From Paenirhodobacter hankyongi (GTDB lineage Bacteria > Pseudomonadota > Alphaproteobacteria > Rhodobacterales > Rhodobacteraceae), in assembly GCF_003664585.1 (NCBI RefSeq), contig NZ_RCHI01000001.1, forward strand, positions 186,001 through 250,000: 64,000 nucleotides of DNA, given 5' to 3'. Shown piece after piece: positions 1 to 13,192 of the stretch. Below the pieces are notes generated by a model that saw only the letters and a program-made list of their open reading frames with translations, made no database searches and was not told the DNA's origin. Position 1 is the first letter of the stretch; each line of letters opens with the position of its first letter. The position numbers were made by a program, and so were the translations under genes.

Positions 1-1364
1 GGATCGGTGCGCTGGCGATCGGTGCGATCAGCGCGGGTTTCGCAATTGCCGCCGACTTCGCGCAGAAGACCTTCGCGGCCTTTGCCGGAACCGACGAGTT
101 CCGCCTTGCGCCGCTGATCCTCACCCCGCTCGGCTTCGTCGCCTGTGCCTGGGCGGCGCGGAGCTGGATCCCGAATTCGCAGGGCTCGGGCATTCCGCAG
201 GCGATGGCGGCGCGGGTGCTGCGCGATCTGCCCGACCGCGGCGCGATGCTGAGCCTGAAGATCGCCGTGGGCAAGGTGGTGCTGACCGTGGCCGGCCTGT
301 TCTGCGGCGCCTCGATCGGGCGCGAGGGGCCGACGGTGCAGGTCGGCGCCTCGATCATGATGGCGGCGGGGCGTTTCGGCGGCATCCCGGCGGGGCGCGG
401 GCTGATCCTTGCGGGCTCGGCCGCGGGCATCGCGGCGGCCTTCAACACCCCGGTCGCGGGCATCGTCTTCGCGATCGAGGAAATGAGCCGCGCCTACAAG
501 GCGCGCACGAACGGCGTGGTGCTAATCACCGTCATCATCGCCGGTCTCTCCTCGCTCGGCATTCTCGGCAACTACACCTATTTCGGCCAGTCCGACGCGC
601 TGGCGAGCGGCTGGCGCGACGGGCTGCTGGTGCTGGCCTGCGGTCTCGTCGGGGGCGTCGTCGGGGCGATCTTCAGCCGCGCTGTGATCTTCATCACCCG
701 CTGGCTGCGGCGCTTGCGCGTGGTCAGTGCGGGGCGCAAGGCGGTGCTGGTGGCGCTCGTCGCGGGCATCGTCACCGCGGTCGCGGGCGTCTCCTATGAC
801 GGGCTGACCTGGGGCACGGGCTATGACGTCGCCCGCGCCGCGATCGAGGGGCAGGCGCCGCCGCCCAGCTATTTCCTGGCAAAGCTCGTCTCGACGCTGG
901 CCGCCACCGTCTCGGGGATTCCGGGGGGGCTCTTCGCGCCCTCGCTCTCGGTCGGCGCGGGGCTGGGCGCCACCGTGGCGCTGGTGCTGTCGAGCGAGGT
1001 GGGCCTGGCCGCGATCCTTGGCATGGCGGGCTATTTCGCCGGGGTGACGCAGGCGCCGATGACGGCGTTTGTCATCATCATTGAGATGACCGGCAACCAC
1101 GACATCATCGTGCCGGTGATGGCGGCGGCGATGCTCGGCTATGGCACCTCGCGCTTCATCTCGCCCGAGCCGCTCTATGCCACCCTGTCGCGGCTCTTCG
1201 TGGCCGATGCGCTGCGTGCGGCGCGGGCGGCCGGGGCGGCAGGGCGTGCGGCGGCGGCACAGGAGGTGGCGGCGGTGGCCGAGGCCGAGGCGCTGTTCGA
1301 GGACAGCCCTGCGGACGACCGGCCCGCGGGCGCCGCCGGCAAGGACGGCGACGGGCCGCGCTGA
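1..1364 (+). CDS. ClC family chloride channel or H+/Cl- antiporter (5' partial)
   Basis: Integral membrane protein of the ClC family, cut at its N-terminus by the window edge. The frame is open from base 3, giving 453 residues. The anion-selectivity motifs are all present: GSGIP near fragment residue 60, GREGP near 106 and GGLFAPSLSVGAG near 306. Hydrophobic helices alternate along the whole fragment. The gating glutamate in GREGP is kept, so sequence alone cannot tell channel from exchanger. After the last helix there is only an Ala/Glu-rich tail; no CBS domain pair is visible. The gene converges on gloB with 16 bp between the two stops, and a GC hairpin without a T-run (1352-1372) spans its stop codon. 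Confidence 0.93.
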   Translation, partial: IGALAIGAISAGFAIAADFAQKTFAAFAGTDEFRLAPLILTPLGFVACAWAARSWIPNSQGSGIPQAMAARVLRDLPDRGAMLSLKIAVGKVVLTVAGLFCGASIGREGPTVQVGASIMMAAGRFGGIPAGRGLILAGSAAGIAAAFNTPVAGIVFAIEEMSRAYKARTNGVVLITVIIAGLSSLGILGNYTYFGQSDALASGWRDGLLVLACGLVGGVVGAIFSRAVIFITRWLRRLRVVSAGRKAVLVALVAGIVTAVAGVSYDGLTWGTGYDVARAAIEGQAPPPSYFLAKLVSTLAATVSGIPGGLFAPSLSVGAGLGATVALVLSSEVGLAAILGMAGYFAGVTQAPMTAFVIIIEMTGNHDIIVPVMAAAMLGYGTSRFISPEPLYATLSRLFVADALRAARAAGAAGRAAAAQEVAAVAEAEALFEDSPADDRPAGAAGKDGDGPR

Positions 1365-1380
1365 GCGGCCCGCGGATCGC

Positions 1381-2151
1381 TCAGAACCGGTCCTTGCGCG
1401 CCCGCGCCTCGGTGAAGGTGTCAAGCGCGCTTGCCTCGGGCGGCAGGCCGAGGGCGCGTTTCAGCGCCGGATCGGCGCCGCGCAGGAACGGGTTCGTCGC
1501 CAGTTCCAGATCCAGCCGGGCCGGCACCGTCGGCCGCCCCTCGGCGCGCAGCGCCTTCACCTCGGCCATCCGCGCGCGCAGGGCAGGGGCCTCGGGCTCG
1601 AGGCTCAGCGCGAAGCGGCCGTTCGCTTCGGTGTATTCGTGGCCCGAGCAGATCAGCGTGTCGCCCGGAAGCGCCGCCATCCGGGTCAGCGTCGCCAGCA
1701 TCTGCGCCGGGCTGCCCTCGAACAGCCGCCCGCAGCCCCAGCTCATCAGGCTGTCGCCCGAGAACAGGAGCCCCGCCCGCGGCATGTGAAAGGCGATGTG
1801 GCCGAGCGTGTGGCCCGCGGCATCGAGGATCTCGGTGCGGTGGCCCGCGACCTCGATCACCTGGCCCGGATGCACGGCCCGGGTCAGCGGCGGCAGCCGG
1901 TGCGCATCGGCCTCGGCGCCGATCACCGCCGCCCCGGTCGCGGCCGCGAGCGCCGGCACCCCGGCGATGTGATCGGAGTGGTGGTGGGTGAGCACGATCG
2001 TGTCGAGCCGCCAGCCGCGCTCGGCCAGCAGCTGCTGCACCGGCGCCGCCTCGGGCACGTCGACGACCGCGGTCGTGTCGCTGCCGGCATCGTGCAGCAG
2101 ATAGGCGTAATTGTCGGCAAGACAGGGGACGATCAGCAATTCGAGGGTCAT
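1381..2151 (-). CDS. gloB: Hydroxyacylglutathione hydrolase (glyoxalase II)
   Basis: Cytosolic metallo-beta-lactamase-fold enzyme that hydrolyses S-D-lactoylglutathione to D-lactate and glutathione, the second step of methylglyoxal detoxification. It has 256 residues, normal for GloB. The binuclear metal motif THHHSDH lies at residues 55-61. Further ligands fit the GHTLGH segment near residue 112 and the SGHEYTEAN segment near 167, which is typical of glyoxalase II. The C-terminal helical substrate-binding domain is present. It is divergent from the methyltransferase at 2214 with 62 bp between the starts. The same pairing of glyoxalase II with a small methyltransferase is common in this family of bacteria, but the reason is not known to me. 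Confidence 0.95.
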   Translation of the reverse strand: MTLELLIVPCLADNYAYLLHDAGSDTTAVVDVPEAAPVQQLLAERGWRLDTIVLTHHHSDHIAGVPALAAATGAAVIGAEADAHRLPPLTRAVHPGQVIEVAGHRTEILDAAGHTLGHIAFHMPRAGLLFSGDSLMSWGCGRLFEGSPAQMLATLTRMAALPGDTLICSGHEYTEANGRFALSLEPEAPALRARMAEVKALRAEGRPTVPARLDLELATNPFLRGADPALKRALGLPPEASALDTFTEARARKDRF

Positions 2152-2213
2152 GGCTTTTCGTGTCGCATTCGCTATTGTGGCCCCCAGTTACGCCCGGGGA
2201 GGGACCGCACGCA

Positions 2214-2972
2214 ATGCACCTCGACGTGCTCGACCTGCGCAATTTCTACTATCGCACCCAGCTTGGCCGTGCGGCGCAGCGCGCGGTGCGCGACCGTCTG
2301 CTCGAGCTCTGGCCCGCGACCTCGGCCGAGATGGCGGGGCTGACCGTGGCGGGCTATGGCTTTGCGGTGCCGCTGCTGCGGCCCTATCTCGCGCCGGCGC
2401 GGCGGGTGATCGGGCTGATGCCCGCGGCGCAGGGGGTGATGCCCTGGCCCGCGGGGATGCCCAATGTCTCGGTGCTGTGCGAGGAGACGCGCTGGCCGCT
2501 CGAGACCGGCATGGTCGACCGGCTCGTCGTGCTGCACGGGCTCGAGGTCTCGGACAACCCCGATGCGCTGCTCGAGGAATGCTGGCGGGTGCTCGGCCCC
2601 GGCGGGCGGGCGATGCTGATCGTGCCGAACCGCTCGGGCCTCTGGGCGCCGCGCGAGACCACCCCCTTCGGCTTTGGCCGGCCCTACACGCTTGCCCAGC
2701 TCGACATGCAGGCGCGGCGCGCCGGATTCGTGCCCGAACGCCACGCCGCGGCCCTCTACATCCCGCCCTCGCACCGCCGGTTCTGGCTGCGCTCGGCCGC
2801 GATGTGGGAGCGGATGGGGGCGCGGGTGTCGGGCTTCCTTGCCGCGGGCGTGCTGTTTCTCGAGCTGTCGAAACAGGTGCATTCGCCGCGCCGGCCGGGG
2901 CTTGGCGCCGCGGTGCGCAAGCCGCTGTCGATCCTGGAAGGGGCGGCGAAGCCGATGGCCGATCCGGTCTGA
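2214..2972 (+). CDS. Class I SAM-dependent methyltransferase
   Basis: Predicted small-molecule or lipid methyltransferase of 252 residues with a class I Rossmann fold. A degenerate SAM site ([11 protein letters not shown]) lies near residue 43, and the later acidic and [21 protein letters not shown] segments match motifs of the Methyltransf_11 type. The ATG at 2214 is chosen because a GGGGAGGG ribosome site lies about 10 bases upstream; the in-frame ATG at 2160 has none and would reach back toward gloB. The substrate cannot be read from the sequence. It may share a promoter region with the divergent gloB. Confidence 0.85.
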   Translation: MHLDVLDLRNFYYRTQLGRAAQRAVRDRLLELWPATSAEMAGLTVAGYGFAVPLLRPYLAPARRVIGLMPAAQGVMPWPAGMPNVSVLCEETRWPLETGMVDRLVVLHGLEVSDNPDALLEECWRVLGPGGRAMLIVPNRSGLWAPRETTPFGFGRPYTLAQLDMQARRAGFVPERHAAALYIPPSHRRFWLRSAAMWERMGARVSGFLAAGVLFLELSKQVHSPRRPGLGAAVRKPLSILEGAAKPMADPV

Positions 2973-3307
2973 GGCCGTGGCCCGGGGCGGCCCCTGCCGC
3001 AGGGGAATCATGCCACGAACCGCCCCGCCCGGCACCCCACGCAAAAGTGGGATTCTGCATTGCAGCATCGTGTTAGCGCCACAACTTCCGGTCGGCTTGC
3101 GCTAACAGTTCCGCCCCTGGCCGAATTCCTTTCGCGCACCTCACATTCTCTTGTGCAAGACGGTTGCGAGGGGGGGATGGCTCTGCTACACGCGGTCCCG
3201 AATGCGGCGTCTGGGCGGGAACCCGAACGCCGAAGGGAGCCTCCGGCCCGGCCCGGTCGGTGCGATCGGATCGGACGCGCGGGGGCAAGAGCATCGGAAG
3301 GGTGGAC
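2973..3307. other. 335-bp gap before the atp operon, with an inverted repeat
   Basis: No gene is supported here. A small hairpin (CCCAC/GTGGG, 3036-3051) may help end the methyltransferase transcript. A perfect 9-bp inverted repeat follows: TGTTAGCGC at 3071-3079 and GCGCTAACA at 3099-3107, with 19 bp between. The arms resemble half-sites of LacI-type operators, but their spacing is unusual. A promoter candidate lies at 3164-3192. The rest is GC-rich leader up to the atpH GTG. Confidence 0.5.
3164..3192 (+). promoter_or_regulatory. Candidate promoter of the atpHAGDC operon
   Basis: TTGCGA at 3164-3169 and TACACG at 3187-3192 are separated by 17 bp. This fits the loose alphaproteobacterial housekeeping consensus at the -35 but is weak at the -10. 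It is the best-spaced pair in the gap and would give a leader of about 110 nt before the atpH GTG. Transcript mapping is the only real test. Confidence 0.3.
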
Positions 3308-3867
3308 GTGTCCGAACCAGCTTCGATTTCCGCAGCCATCGCCGGGCGCTATGCCACGGCCATCTTCGAACTCGCACGGGATGCCGGGGGCGTTGATGCC
3401 CTCGAGGCCGATGTCGGTGCGCTCGGTGCGGCTCTGGCCGCCTCGGCCGAGCTGCGCGACCTGATTTCCTCGCCGCTCTACAGCCGCGACGATCAGGGCA
3501 AGGCGATCGCCTCGGTGGCCGCGCGCATGGGCCTCTCGGCGCCGATGGCGCAGGGGCTTGCGCTGATGGCGTCCAAGCGTCGCCTGTTCGCGCTGCCGCA
3601 GCTTCTCAAGGCGCTGGCCGAGGCGATTGCCACGGCGAAGGGCGAAGTGACCGCCGAGGTCACCGCCGCCGCGCCCCTCAGCGACGAGCAGGCCGCCAAG
3701 CTGGCCGCCACGCTGCGGGAAAAGACGGGCAAGACCGTCAAGCTCAATGTCGCCGTCGATGACAGCCTGATCGGCGGAATGATTGTCAGGCTGGGCTCGC
3801 GCATGATCGACACCTCGATCCGCTCGAAGCTCGCTTCTCTCCAGAACACCATGAAAGAGGTCGGATA

Positions 3868-3868
<1 letters not shown>
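3308..3868 (+). CDS. atpH: F1 ATP synthase subunit delta
   Basis: Delta subunit (OSCP in mitochondria) of the F1 sector, which ties the alpha3beta3 head to the peripheral stalk at the inner membrane. The frame is open upstream, but GTG at 3308 is the likely start: it has a purine-rich ribosome site (GGAAGGGTGG) and gives a 186-residue protein starting [20 protein letters not shown], the usual delta N-terminus. The C-terminal [14 protein letters not shown] segment is the family signature. It is first in atpHAGDC, and its TAA overlaps the atpA ATG by one base, suggesting translational coupling. Confidence 0.95.
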
Positions 3869-5397
<1,529 letters not shown>

Positions 5398-5418
5398 CCC
5401 GCCTGAAAGGACAGGGAC

Positions 5419-6294
5419 ATGCCCAGCCTTAAGGACCTCAAGAACCGGATCGCGAGTGTCAAGAACACTCGTAAGATCACGAAGGCGATGCAGATGGTCG
5501 CGGCGGCAAAGCTCCGTCGCGCCCAGGAAGCCGCCGAACACGCCCGGCCCTATGCCGAGCGGATGAACGCCGTGATGACCAGCCTTGCGGCTTCGGTCGG
5601 CGGCTCTGCCTCTGCGCCCCGGCTTCTGGCCGGGACGGGCTCTGACCAGACCCACCTCCTGGTGGTGATGACCGGCGAACGCGGGCTTTGCGGTGGCTTC
5701 AACGCCAACATCGCCAAGCTTGCGCGGCACCGGGCGGACGAACTGCTGGCTGCCGGCAAGACGGTGAAGATCCTGACCGTCGGCAAGAAGGGCCGCGACG
5801 CGCTGCGCCGCGACTATGGCCAGTATTTCGTCGGGCACGTGGACCTGAGCGAGGTGAAGAAACTCACCTATCTCACCGCCCGCGGGATCGGCCGTGACAT
5901 TCTCGCCCGCTTCGACGCCGGCGAATTCGATGTCGCGACGATCTTCTACTCGGTCTTCGAGAGCGTGATCTCGCAGGTGCCGACGGCGAAACAGGTGATC
6001 CCGGCCCAGTTCGAAGAAAGCGAGGGGCATGGCTCCTCGGCGCTCTTCGACTACGAGCCGAGCGAGGAGGCGATCCTCCACGACCTGCTGCCGCGCGGTG
6101 TCTCGACGGCGATCTTCTCGGCGCTGCTCGAGAACAACGCCTCGTTCAACGGCGCCCAGATGTCGGCGATGGACAACGCCACCCGCAACGCGGGCGACAT
6201 GATCGACAAGCTGACGATCGAGTACAACCGCTCGCGCCAGGCCGCGATCACCAAAGAGCTCATCGAAATCATTTCGGGCGCCGAGGCGCTCTGA
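5419..6294 (+). CDS. atpG: F1 ATP synthase subunit gamma
   Basis: Central rotor shaft of F1, coupling the c-ring to the catalytic beta subunits. It has 291 residues, normal length. The conserved N-terminal coiled-coil helix ([20 protein letters not shown] onward, rich in Lys/Arg) and the C-terminal helix ([17 protein letters not shown] and the [15 protein letters not shown] segment) are both intact. It lies 21 bp after atpA and 18 bp before atpD in one transcription unit. Confidence 0.98.
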   Translation: MPSLKDLKNRIASVKNTRKITKAMQMVAAAKLRRAQEAAEHARPYAERMNAVMTSLAASVGGSASAPRLLAGTGSDQTHLLVVMTGERGLCGGFNANIAKLARHRADELLAAGKTVKILTVGKKGRDALRRDYGQYFVGHVDLSEVKKLTYLTARGIGRDILARFDAGEFDVATIFYSVFESVISQVPTAKQVIPAQFEESEGHGSSALFDYEPSEEAILHDLLPRGVSTAIFSALLENNASFNGAQMSAMDNATRNAGDMIDKLTIEYNRSRQAAITKELIEIISGAEAL

Positions 6295-6309
6295 CGGAAC
6301 CGGAGATAG

Positions 6310-7731
<1,422 letters not shown>

Positions 7732-7743
7732 GGGGGATAACCC

Positions 7744-8142
7744 ATGGCCGATACGATGCAGTTCGACCTCGTCGCACCCGAGCGGAAGCTTGCTTCCGCT
7801 CCGGTGACCGAGGTGCGGATCCCGGGCGCCGATGGCGACCTGTCCGCGATGCCGGGGCATGCGCCCCTGATCACCACGCTGCGGCCGGGGATCCTGACCG
7901 TGGTCAGTGCTGCAGGGACCGCGGAATACGCGGTGACCGGCGGCTTTGCCGAGATCACGCCCGAAAGCGTGATCGTTCTGGCCGAGCGCGGCATGCCGAA
8001 GGCGGAACTGACGCCCGACGTGCACGCCGAGATGGTGGCCGAGGCCCGCAAGGCCGTCGAGGAGGCTGCGCCCTCGCTCGTCGATGCCGCGATGAAGGTG
8101 CTCGCCGACATGGAAGCCCTTGGCACGCACATGACCCTCTGA
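7744..8142 (+). CDS. atpC: F1 ATP synthase subunit epsilon
   Basis: Small rotor and regulatory subunit at the base of the central stalk. It has 132 residues. The N-terminal beta-sandwich typical of epsilon ([28 protein letters not shown]) is clear. The C-terminal helical part is short, as in related bacteria, so inhibition of ATP hydrolysis by an extended C-terminus is uncertain. It closes the atp operon and is followed within 25 bp by a strong intrinsic terminator. Confidence 0.97.
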   Translation: MADTMQFDLVAPERKLASAPVTEVRIPGADGDLSAMPGHAPLITTLRPGILTVVSAAGTAEYAVTGGFAEITPESVIVLAERGMPKAELTPDVHAEMVAEARKAVEEAAPSLVDAAMKVLADMEALGTHMTL

Positions 8143-8165
8143 GGGGCGGTGCCGCAAGATCGAAG

Positions 8166-8193
8166 GCCCCGGGGGAAACCCCGGGGCTTTTTT
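8166..8193 (+). terminator. Intrinsic terminator of the atp operon
   Basis: A perfect 9-bp stem GCCCCGGGG/CCCCGGGGC (8166-8174 and 8179-8187) closes on a GAAA tetraloop and is followed by six T. This is a textbook Rho-independent terminator 24 bp after the atpC stop. Confidence 0.93.
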
Positions 8194-8240
8194 CTTTTCC
8201 CGAGGCGTCGTAGACCTTCGGAAAAGCCGGAGATTGAGGC

Positions 8241-8591
8241 ATGTTGAAGATCGCGTCGCACCGGGTGGGGATTGCCCAGGGGTCGCTGGTGCTGTTTTCC
8301 GATTTTCAGGACGGCGGGGTGATGTGGACCGGCGAGGGCCCGCGCGAGCTGCGCCGCATCGTCACCTTCCGCGAGCCCTTCCGGGAAACACCTGCGGTGC
8401 AGGTCTCGCTGTCGATGTGGGACATCGACCAGAAGCACAACGGCCGGATGGACATCTCGGCCGACATGGTGACGTCCGAGGGCTTCGTCATTGTGTTCCG
8501 CACCTGGGGCGACACCCGCGTGGCGCGGGTGCGGGCGGACTGGATGGCGATCGGCGGTGTCGGACACGAGGACGACTGGGAGGTCTACTGA
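8241..8591 (+). CDS. H-type lectin domain protein
   Basis: A 116-residue protein made almost entirely of one domain. The order of motifs (VTFREPFRETPAVQVSLSMW, a D-x6-R stretch, VTSEGFVIVFRTWGDTRVAR, then DWMAIG) matches the H-type lectin fold known from snail agglutinins and their bacterial relatives, which bind sugars such as N-acetylgalactosamine. There is no signal peptide or membrane segment, so a cytosolic location is expected. The ribosome site is GGAGATTGAGG. It lies about 100 bp past atpC but behind that operon's terminator, so it is probably transcribed separately. The ligand and any link to ATP synthase are unknown. Confidence 0.8.
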   Translation: MLKIASHRVGIAQGSLVLFSDFQDGGVMWTGEGPRELRRIVTFREPFRETPAVQVSLSMWDIDQKHNGRMDISADMVTSEGFVIVFRTWGDTRVARVRADWMAIGGVGHEDDWEVY

Positions 8592-8710
8592 GGGGCAGGG
8601 CAGGGGAGCGCCGCGTTCCCGCAAGCCGTCGCTCCAGGCCGCCGTGCAAAGCGCCCCGCACACGTCCAATTGCGGCAAATATCCCGGGGGGAGAGGCCCG
8701 CAAGGGCGGC

Positions 8711-8729
8711 GGGGGCGCGCCCCCTTTTT
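8711..8729 (+). terminator. Terminator after the lectin gene
   Basis: GGGGG/CCCCC stem (8711-8715 and 8720-8724) around CGCG, followed by five T. It sits in a GC-rich convergent gap that also carries a TATCCCGGGGG segment shared with 26340. Confidence 0.7.
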
Positions 8730-8745
8730 CCGGCAGCCGGACAGC

Positions 8746-8771
8746 AAAAGGGCGCCCCGAGGGGCGCCCTT
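8746..8771 (-). terminator. Terminator of the groSL operon
   Basis: An inverted repeat AAGGGCGCCCC/GGGGCGCCCTT at 8748-8771, read on the minus strand, is followed by a short T4 run (AAAA at 8746-8749 on the plus strand). It lies about 25 bp past the groL stop. Confidence 0.75.
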
Positions 8772-8796
8772 CCGTTTCCCGCAAGGGAAGGCGTGA

Positions 8797-10446
<1,650 letters not shown>

Positions 10447-10490
10447 TCAGAATAGCGTTGAGATCAGGGGATCGCGTGGGCGGATGGGCC

Positions 10491-10778
10491 TCAGGCGATG
10501 ATCCCCATGATGTCGGATTCTTTCATGATCAGCATTTCGGTGCCGTCGAGGGTCACTTCGGTGCCCGACCACTTGCCGAACAGGACGCGGTCGCCGACCT
10601 TGACCGACGGCGCGATCAGCTCGCCCGAGTCCTTGCGCGCGCCTTCGCCCACGGCGACGACTTCGCCTTCGGCCGGCTTTTCTTTCGCCGAATCCGGAAT
10701 GATCAGCCCGCCCTTGGTCTTTTCTTCGCTCTGCACGCGCTTGACCAGCACGCGGTCATGAAGCGGTTTGAATGCCAT
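10491..10778 (-). CDS. groS: Co-chaperonin GroES (10 kDa)
   Basis: Lid of the GroEL chamber. The ATG at 10778 gives a 95-residue protein starting [15 protein letters not shown], standard for GroES. A GTG three codons upstream overlaps the GGGAG ribosome site and is therefore unlikely. The mobile-loop segment ([18 protein letters not shown]) that contacts GroEL is intact. Transcription starts upstream through a CIRCE operator. Confidence 0.98.
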   Translation of the reverse strand: MAFKPLHDRVLVKRVQSEEKTKGGLIIPDSAKEKPAEGEVVAVGEGARKDSGELIAPSVKVGDRVLFGKWSGTEVTLDGTEMLIMKESDIMGIIA

Positions 10779-10813
10779 CTGGGTCACTCCCTAAGGTTCC
10801 AGGTTGAAAGCTT

Positions 10814-10840
10814 TTAGCACTCAGCGCTGGCGAGTGCTAA
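10814..10840. promoter_or_regulatory. CIRCE operator (HrcA binding site)
   Basis: TTAGCACTC at 10814-10822, nine bases, then GAGTGCTAA at 10832-10840: an exact match to the CIRCE consensus. It lies just downstream of the predicted groSL promoter and 36 bp upstream of the groS start, the usual place for repression by HrcA. Confidence 0.97.
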
Positions 10841-10848
10841 CGAGGCGG

Positions 10849-10878
10849 GAGTTAGTCACGCCCCCCCGGGCCTGTCAA
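10849..10878 (-). promoter_or_regulatory. Promoter of groSL
   Basis: On the minus strand a perfect TTGACA (10873-10878) and TAACTC (10849-10854) are 18 bp apart. The expected start of transcription falls at the edge of CIRCE, so bound HrcA would block initiation or early elongation. Confidence 0.6.
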
Positions 10879-11056
10879 CACCCCGATTGCCGAAAATTTC
10901 CGCTGCACCGCGGCGATCCGGAGCATCCGGCAGGGCAGGGCGTGCATGCTGCGGGAAAGCGCGCCTGTTAGCGCCGAAGCTTCCCGCGCAAGGCGTGACA
11001 ACCGACCCGGCTTTCCGTATAACCCGCGCGACATCGCTTCAGACCCCGAGGAATCC

Positions 11057-11977
11057 ATGACCATCAAGGTTTTCGGCCATAAATCTCCCGACACCGACTC
11101 GACCGGCTCGCCCATCGTCTGGGCCTGGTATCTGACCGAAGTGAAGGGCGTGGCTGCCGAGCCCGCGCTGCTGGGCGAGCCCAACACCGAGGCCGCCTTC
11201 GTGCTGAAGCACTGGGATCTGCCGAAGCCCGCGATCATCGCCGGCGTCGAGCCGGGCGAGAAGGTCGTCATCGTCGACACCAACAACCCGGCCGAGCTGC
11301 CCGAGGGCATCAACAAGGCCGACATCACCGCGATCATCGACCACCACAAGCTGGTCGGCGGGATCGAGACCAAGGGCCCGATCGACATCACCATCCGCCC
11401 GCTCGCCTGCACCGCCACCATCATGCACGACCTGATGGGCGAGGCCGTCGAAAAGGCGCCGAAGGCGATCAAGGGCGCGATGCTGTCGTGCATCCTGTCG
11501 GACACGCTCGAGTTCCGCTCGCCCACCACCACCGACCACGACAAGGCCGTTGCCGAGAAGCTGGCCGCCGATCTGGGCGTGAACATCAACGAGCTCGCCT
11601 CGGCGATGTTCGAGGCGAAATCGGACGTCTCGGCCTTCTCCGACGCCGCGCTGCTGCGCATGGACTCGAAGGAATACAACGTCGACGGCACCGAGCTGCG
11701 CGTCTCGGTCCTCGAGACCACCGCGCCGAAGCTGCTCCTTGACCGCAAGGACAGCCTGATGGCCTCGATGGTGGACGTGGCGAAGGAAGACGGTGCCGAT
11801 CAGGTCCTGCTCTTCGTCATCGACATCCTGAACGAGGAAGCCACGCTGCTGGTGCCGAACGATCTGGTGAAGAAGATCGCCGAGGCGTCGTTCGGCTGCA
11901 CCGTCGAGGGCGACACCGTCGTCCTGCCGGGCGTCATGTCGCGCAAGAAGCAGATCATCCCGGCGCTGAAGGTCTGA
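11057..11977 (+). CDS. ppaC: Manganese-dependent inorganic pyrophosphatase (family II)
   Basis: Cytosolic enzyme that splits pyrophosphate to phosphate and so drives biosynthesis forward. The DHH-type metal motifs are clear: GHKSPDTDST at residues 7-16 and DHHK near 96. The C-terminal DHHA2 domain carries RKDSLM and the final SRKKQIIP substrate-binding segment. It has 306 residues, normal for family II and unlike the unrelated family I enzyme. The ATG at 11057 is chosen because the protein starts MTIKVFGHKS and a GAGGAATCC ribosome site precedes it; upstream in-frame starts lack support. Confidence 0.96.
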   Translation: MTIKVFGHKSPDTDSTGSPIVWAWYLTEVKGVAAEPALLGEPNTEAAFVLKHWDLPKPAIIAGVEPGEKVVIVDTNNPAELPEGINKADITAIIDHHKLVGGIETKGPIDITIRPLACTATIMHDLMGEAVEKAPKAIKGAMLSCILSDTLEFRSPTTTDHDKAVAEKLAADLGVNINELASAMFEAKSDVSAFSDAALLRMDSKEYNVDGTELRVSVLETTAPKLLLDRKDSLMASMVDVAKEDGADQVLLFVIDILNEEATLLVPNDLVKKIAEASFGCTVEGDTVVLPGVMSRKKQIIPALKV

Positions 11978-12064
11978 TCCTTCGCACAGGGCAAGCTTGC
12001 GGGGCGGGGGGAAACCTCCGCTCCGCTGTCGTTTTGAGGGGAACGGAAAGCGCCCGGGGCGGGT

Positions 12065-12093
12065 TTGCCTTCCGTCGCGGGCGTGTCATATAG
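12065..12093 (+). promoter_or_regulatory. Candidate promoter of the HAD hydrolase gene
   Basis: TTGCCT at 12065-12070 lies 16-17 bp upstream of CATATAG at 12087-12093, in a spacing suited to the housekeeping sigma factor. It would give a leader of about 50 nt. Confidence 0.3.
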
Positions 12094-12151
12094 CGCCTGT
12101 AGGACAACGCGGCGGGGCGGCAGCGCGCCGCATCAAGGATTTGAGGCTGTG

Positions 12152-13030
12152 ATGACCCGTATCGTGCAATCCCTGGCCGAGATCTCGGCGCCCTATGACG
12201 CGCTTTTCTGCGACCTCTGGGGCTGTCTGCACAACGGCGTCGCGCCCTTCCCGGCGGCCGTTGCCGCGCTGCAGGACTTCCGCGCCAAGGGCGGCCGTGT
12301 GGTGCTGCTGACGAATGCGCCGCGGCCGGCGAAATACGTGATCGCCACGCTCGACCGGCTCGGCGTGCCGCGCGATGCCTGGGATCTGGTCGTCAGCTCG
12401 GGCGATGCGGCGCAGGACGCGATGTTCGCCGGCGCCGTCGGTCGCAAGGTCTGGCATCTCGGGCCGGAGAAGGACAACGGCTTCTTCGAGGAGGTGCCCG
12501 AGGCCTGGCAGGGCCAGCCCGGCGTCGAGCGCGTGTCGCTTGCCGAAGCCGAGGGCATCGTCTGCACCGGCCCCTTCGACGAGATGAACGAGGTGCCCGA
12601 GGATTACCGGCCGCGATTCCTGCTGGCCAAGACCCGCGGCCTGCCGATGCTCTGCGCCAACCCCGACATCGTCGTCGACATGGGCGAGACGCGGATCTAC
12701 TGCGCCGGCGCGCTGGCGGCGCTTTACGAGGACATGGGCGGCGAGGCGCTCTATTTCGGCAAGCCGCATCCGCCGATCTATGACCTTGCACGCCGCCGTC
12801 TGGCCGCGCTCGGCGTCGCCGAGGATGCGCGCCTCCTGGCGATCGGCGATGGCGTCAACACCGATGTCGCAGGCGCCGCGGGCGAGGGCATCGACGTGCT
12901 TTTCGTCACCGGCGGGCTTGCGGCCGACCAGTTCGGTCCCGATATCGAGTCTCCGGATGCCGAGCTGCTCGACACCTGGCTTGCCGCGCGCCAGCAGGCG
13001 CCGCAATTCGCCATCGGCCGTCTGCGCTGA
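12152..13030 (+). CDS. HAD superfamily class IIA hydrolase (TIGR01459 type)
   Basis: Cytosolic phosphatase-like protein of 292 residues related to NagD and the p-nitrophenyl phosphatases. HAD motif I is seen as FCDLWGCLHNG near residue 16, the lysine motif as GKPHPPIYD near 205, and the Mg-binding motif as AIGDGVNTDVAGA near 231. Its physiological substrate is unknown. ATG at 12152 follows a GGATTTGAGG ribosome site; longer in-frame versions would run through the predicted promoter. A CCCCGGC/GCCGGGG hairpin follows the stop at 13042-13060. Confidence 0.88.
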   Translation: MTRIVQSLAEISAPYDALFCDLWGCLHNGVAPFPAAVAALQDFRAKGGRVVLLTNAPRPAKYVIATLDRLGVPRDAWDLVVSSGDAAQDAMFAGAVGRKVWHLGPEKDNGFFEEVPEAWQGQPGVERVSLAEAEGIVCTGPFDEMNEVPEDYRPRFLLAKTRGLPMLCANPDIVVDMGETRIYCAGALAALYEDMGGEALYFGKPHPPIYDLARRRLAALGVAEDARLLAIGDGVNTDVAGAAGEGIDVLFVTGGLAADQFGPDIESPDAELLDTWLAARQQAPQFAIGRLR

Positions 13031-13106
13031 GGTGCTTCGCGCCCCGGCGTGCTGCCGGGGTGCCTCATCTCAATTCTGCAATTTTCTTGCGCAACCTGTC
13101 TCATTT

Positions 13107-13121
13107 TGGCACGGAAGTTGC
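13107..13121 (+). promoter_or_regulatory. Sigma-54-type (-24/-12) promoter before the MaoC gene
   Basis: TGGCACG, four bases, TTGC: an exact match to the core RpoN consensus, with the GG and GC doublets the required ten bases apart. Transcription would start near 13133, leaving a leader of about 60 nt. The -12 element overlaps the second of two TTGCGCAA palindromes (13087-13094 and 13118-13125) whose centres are 31 bp apart, about three helix turns. Confidence 0.55.
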
Positions 13122-13192
13122 GCAATGACTTGCGTGCGAGGGGCGGGAGTGTTATGCCGCAGTGCAACATGAACCGCGGCAGGACAGCGACA

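Noticed and set aside
1352..1372. Terminator for the ClC gene
   Set aside because: A GC-rich hairpin overlaps the stop codon but no T-run follows.
522..1424. Long open frame opposite the ClC gene
   Set aside because: Arg/Pro/His-rich, low-complexity translation typical of antisense frames in GC-rich DNA; the ClC frame carries all family motifs.
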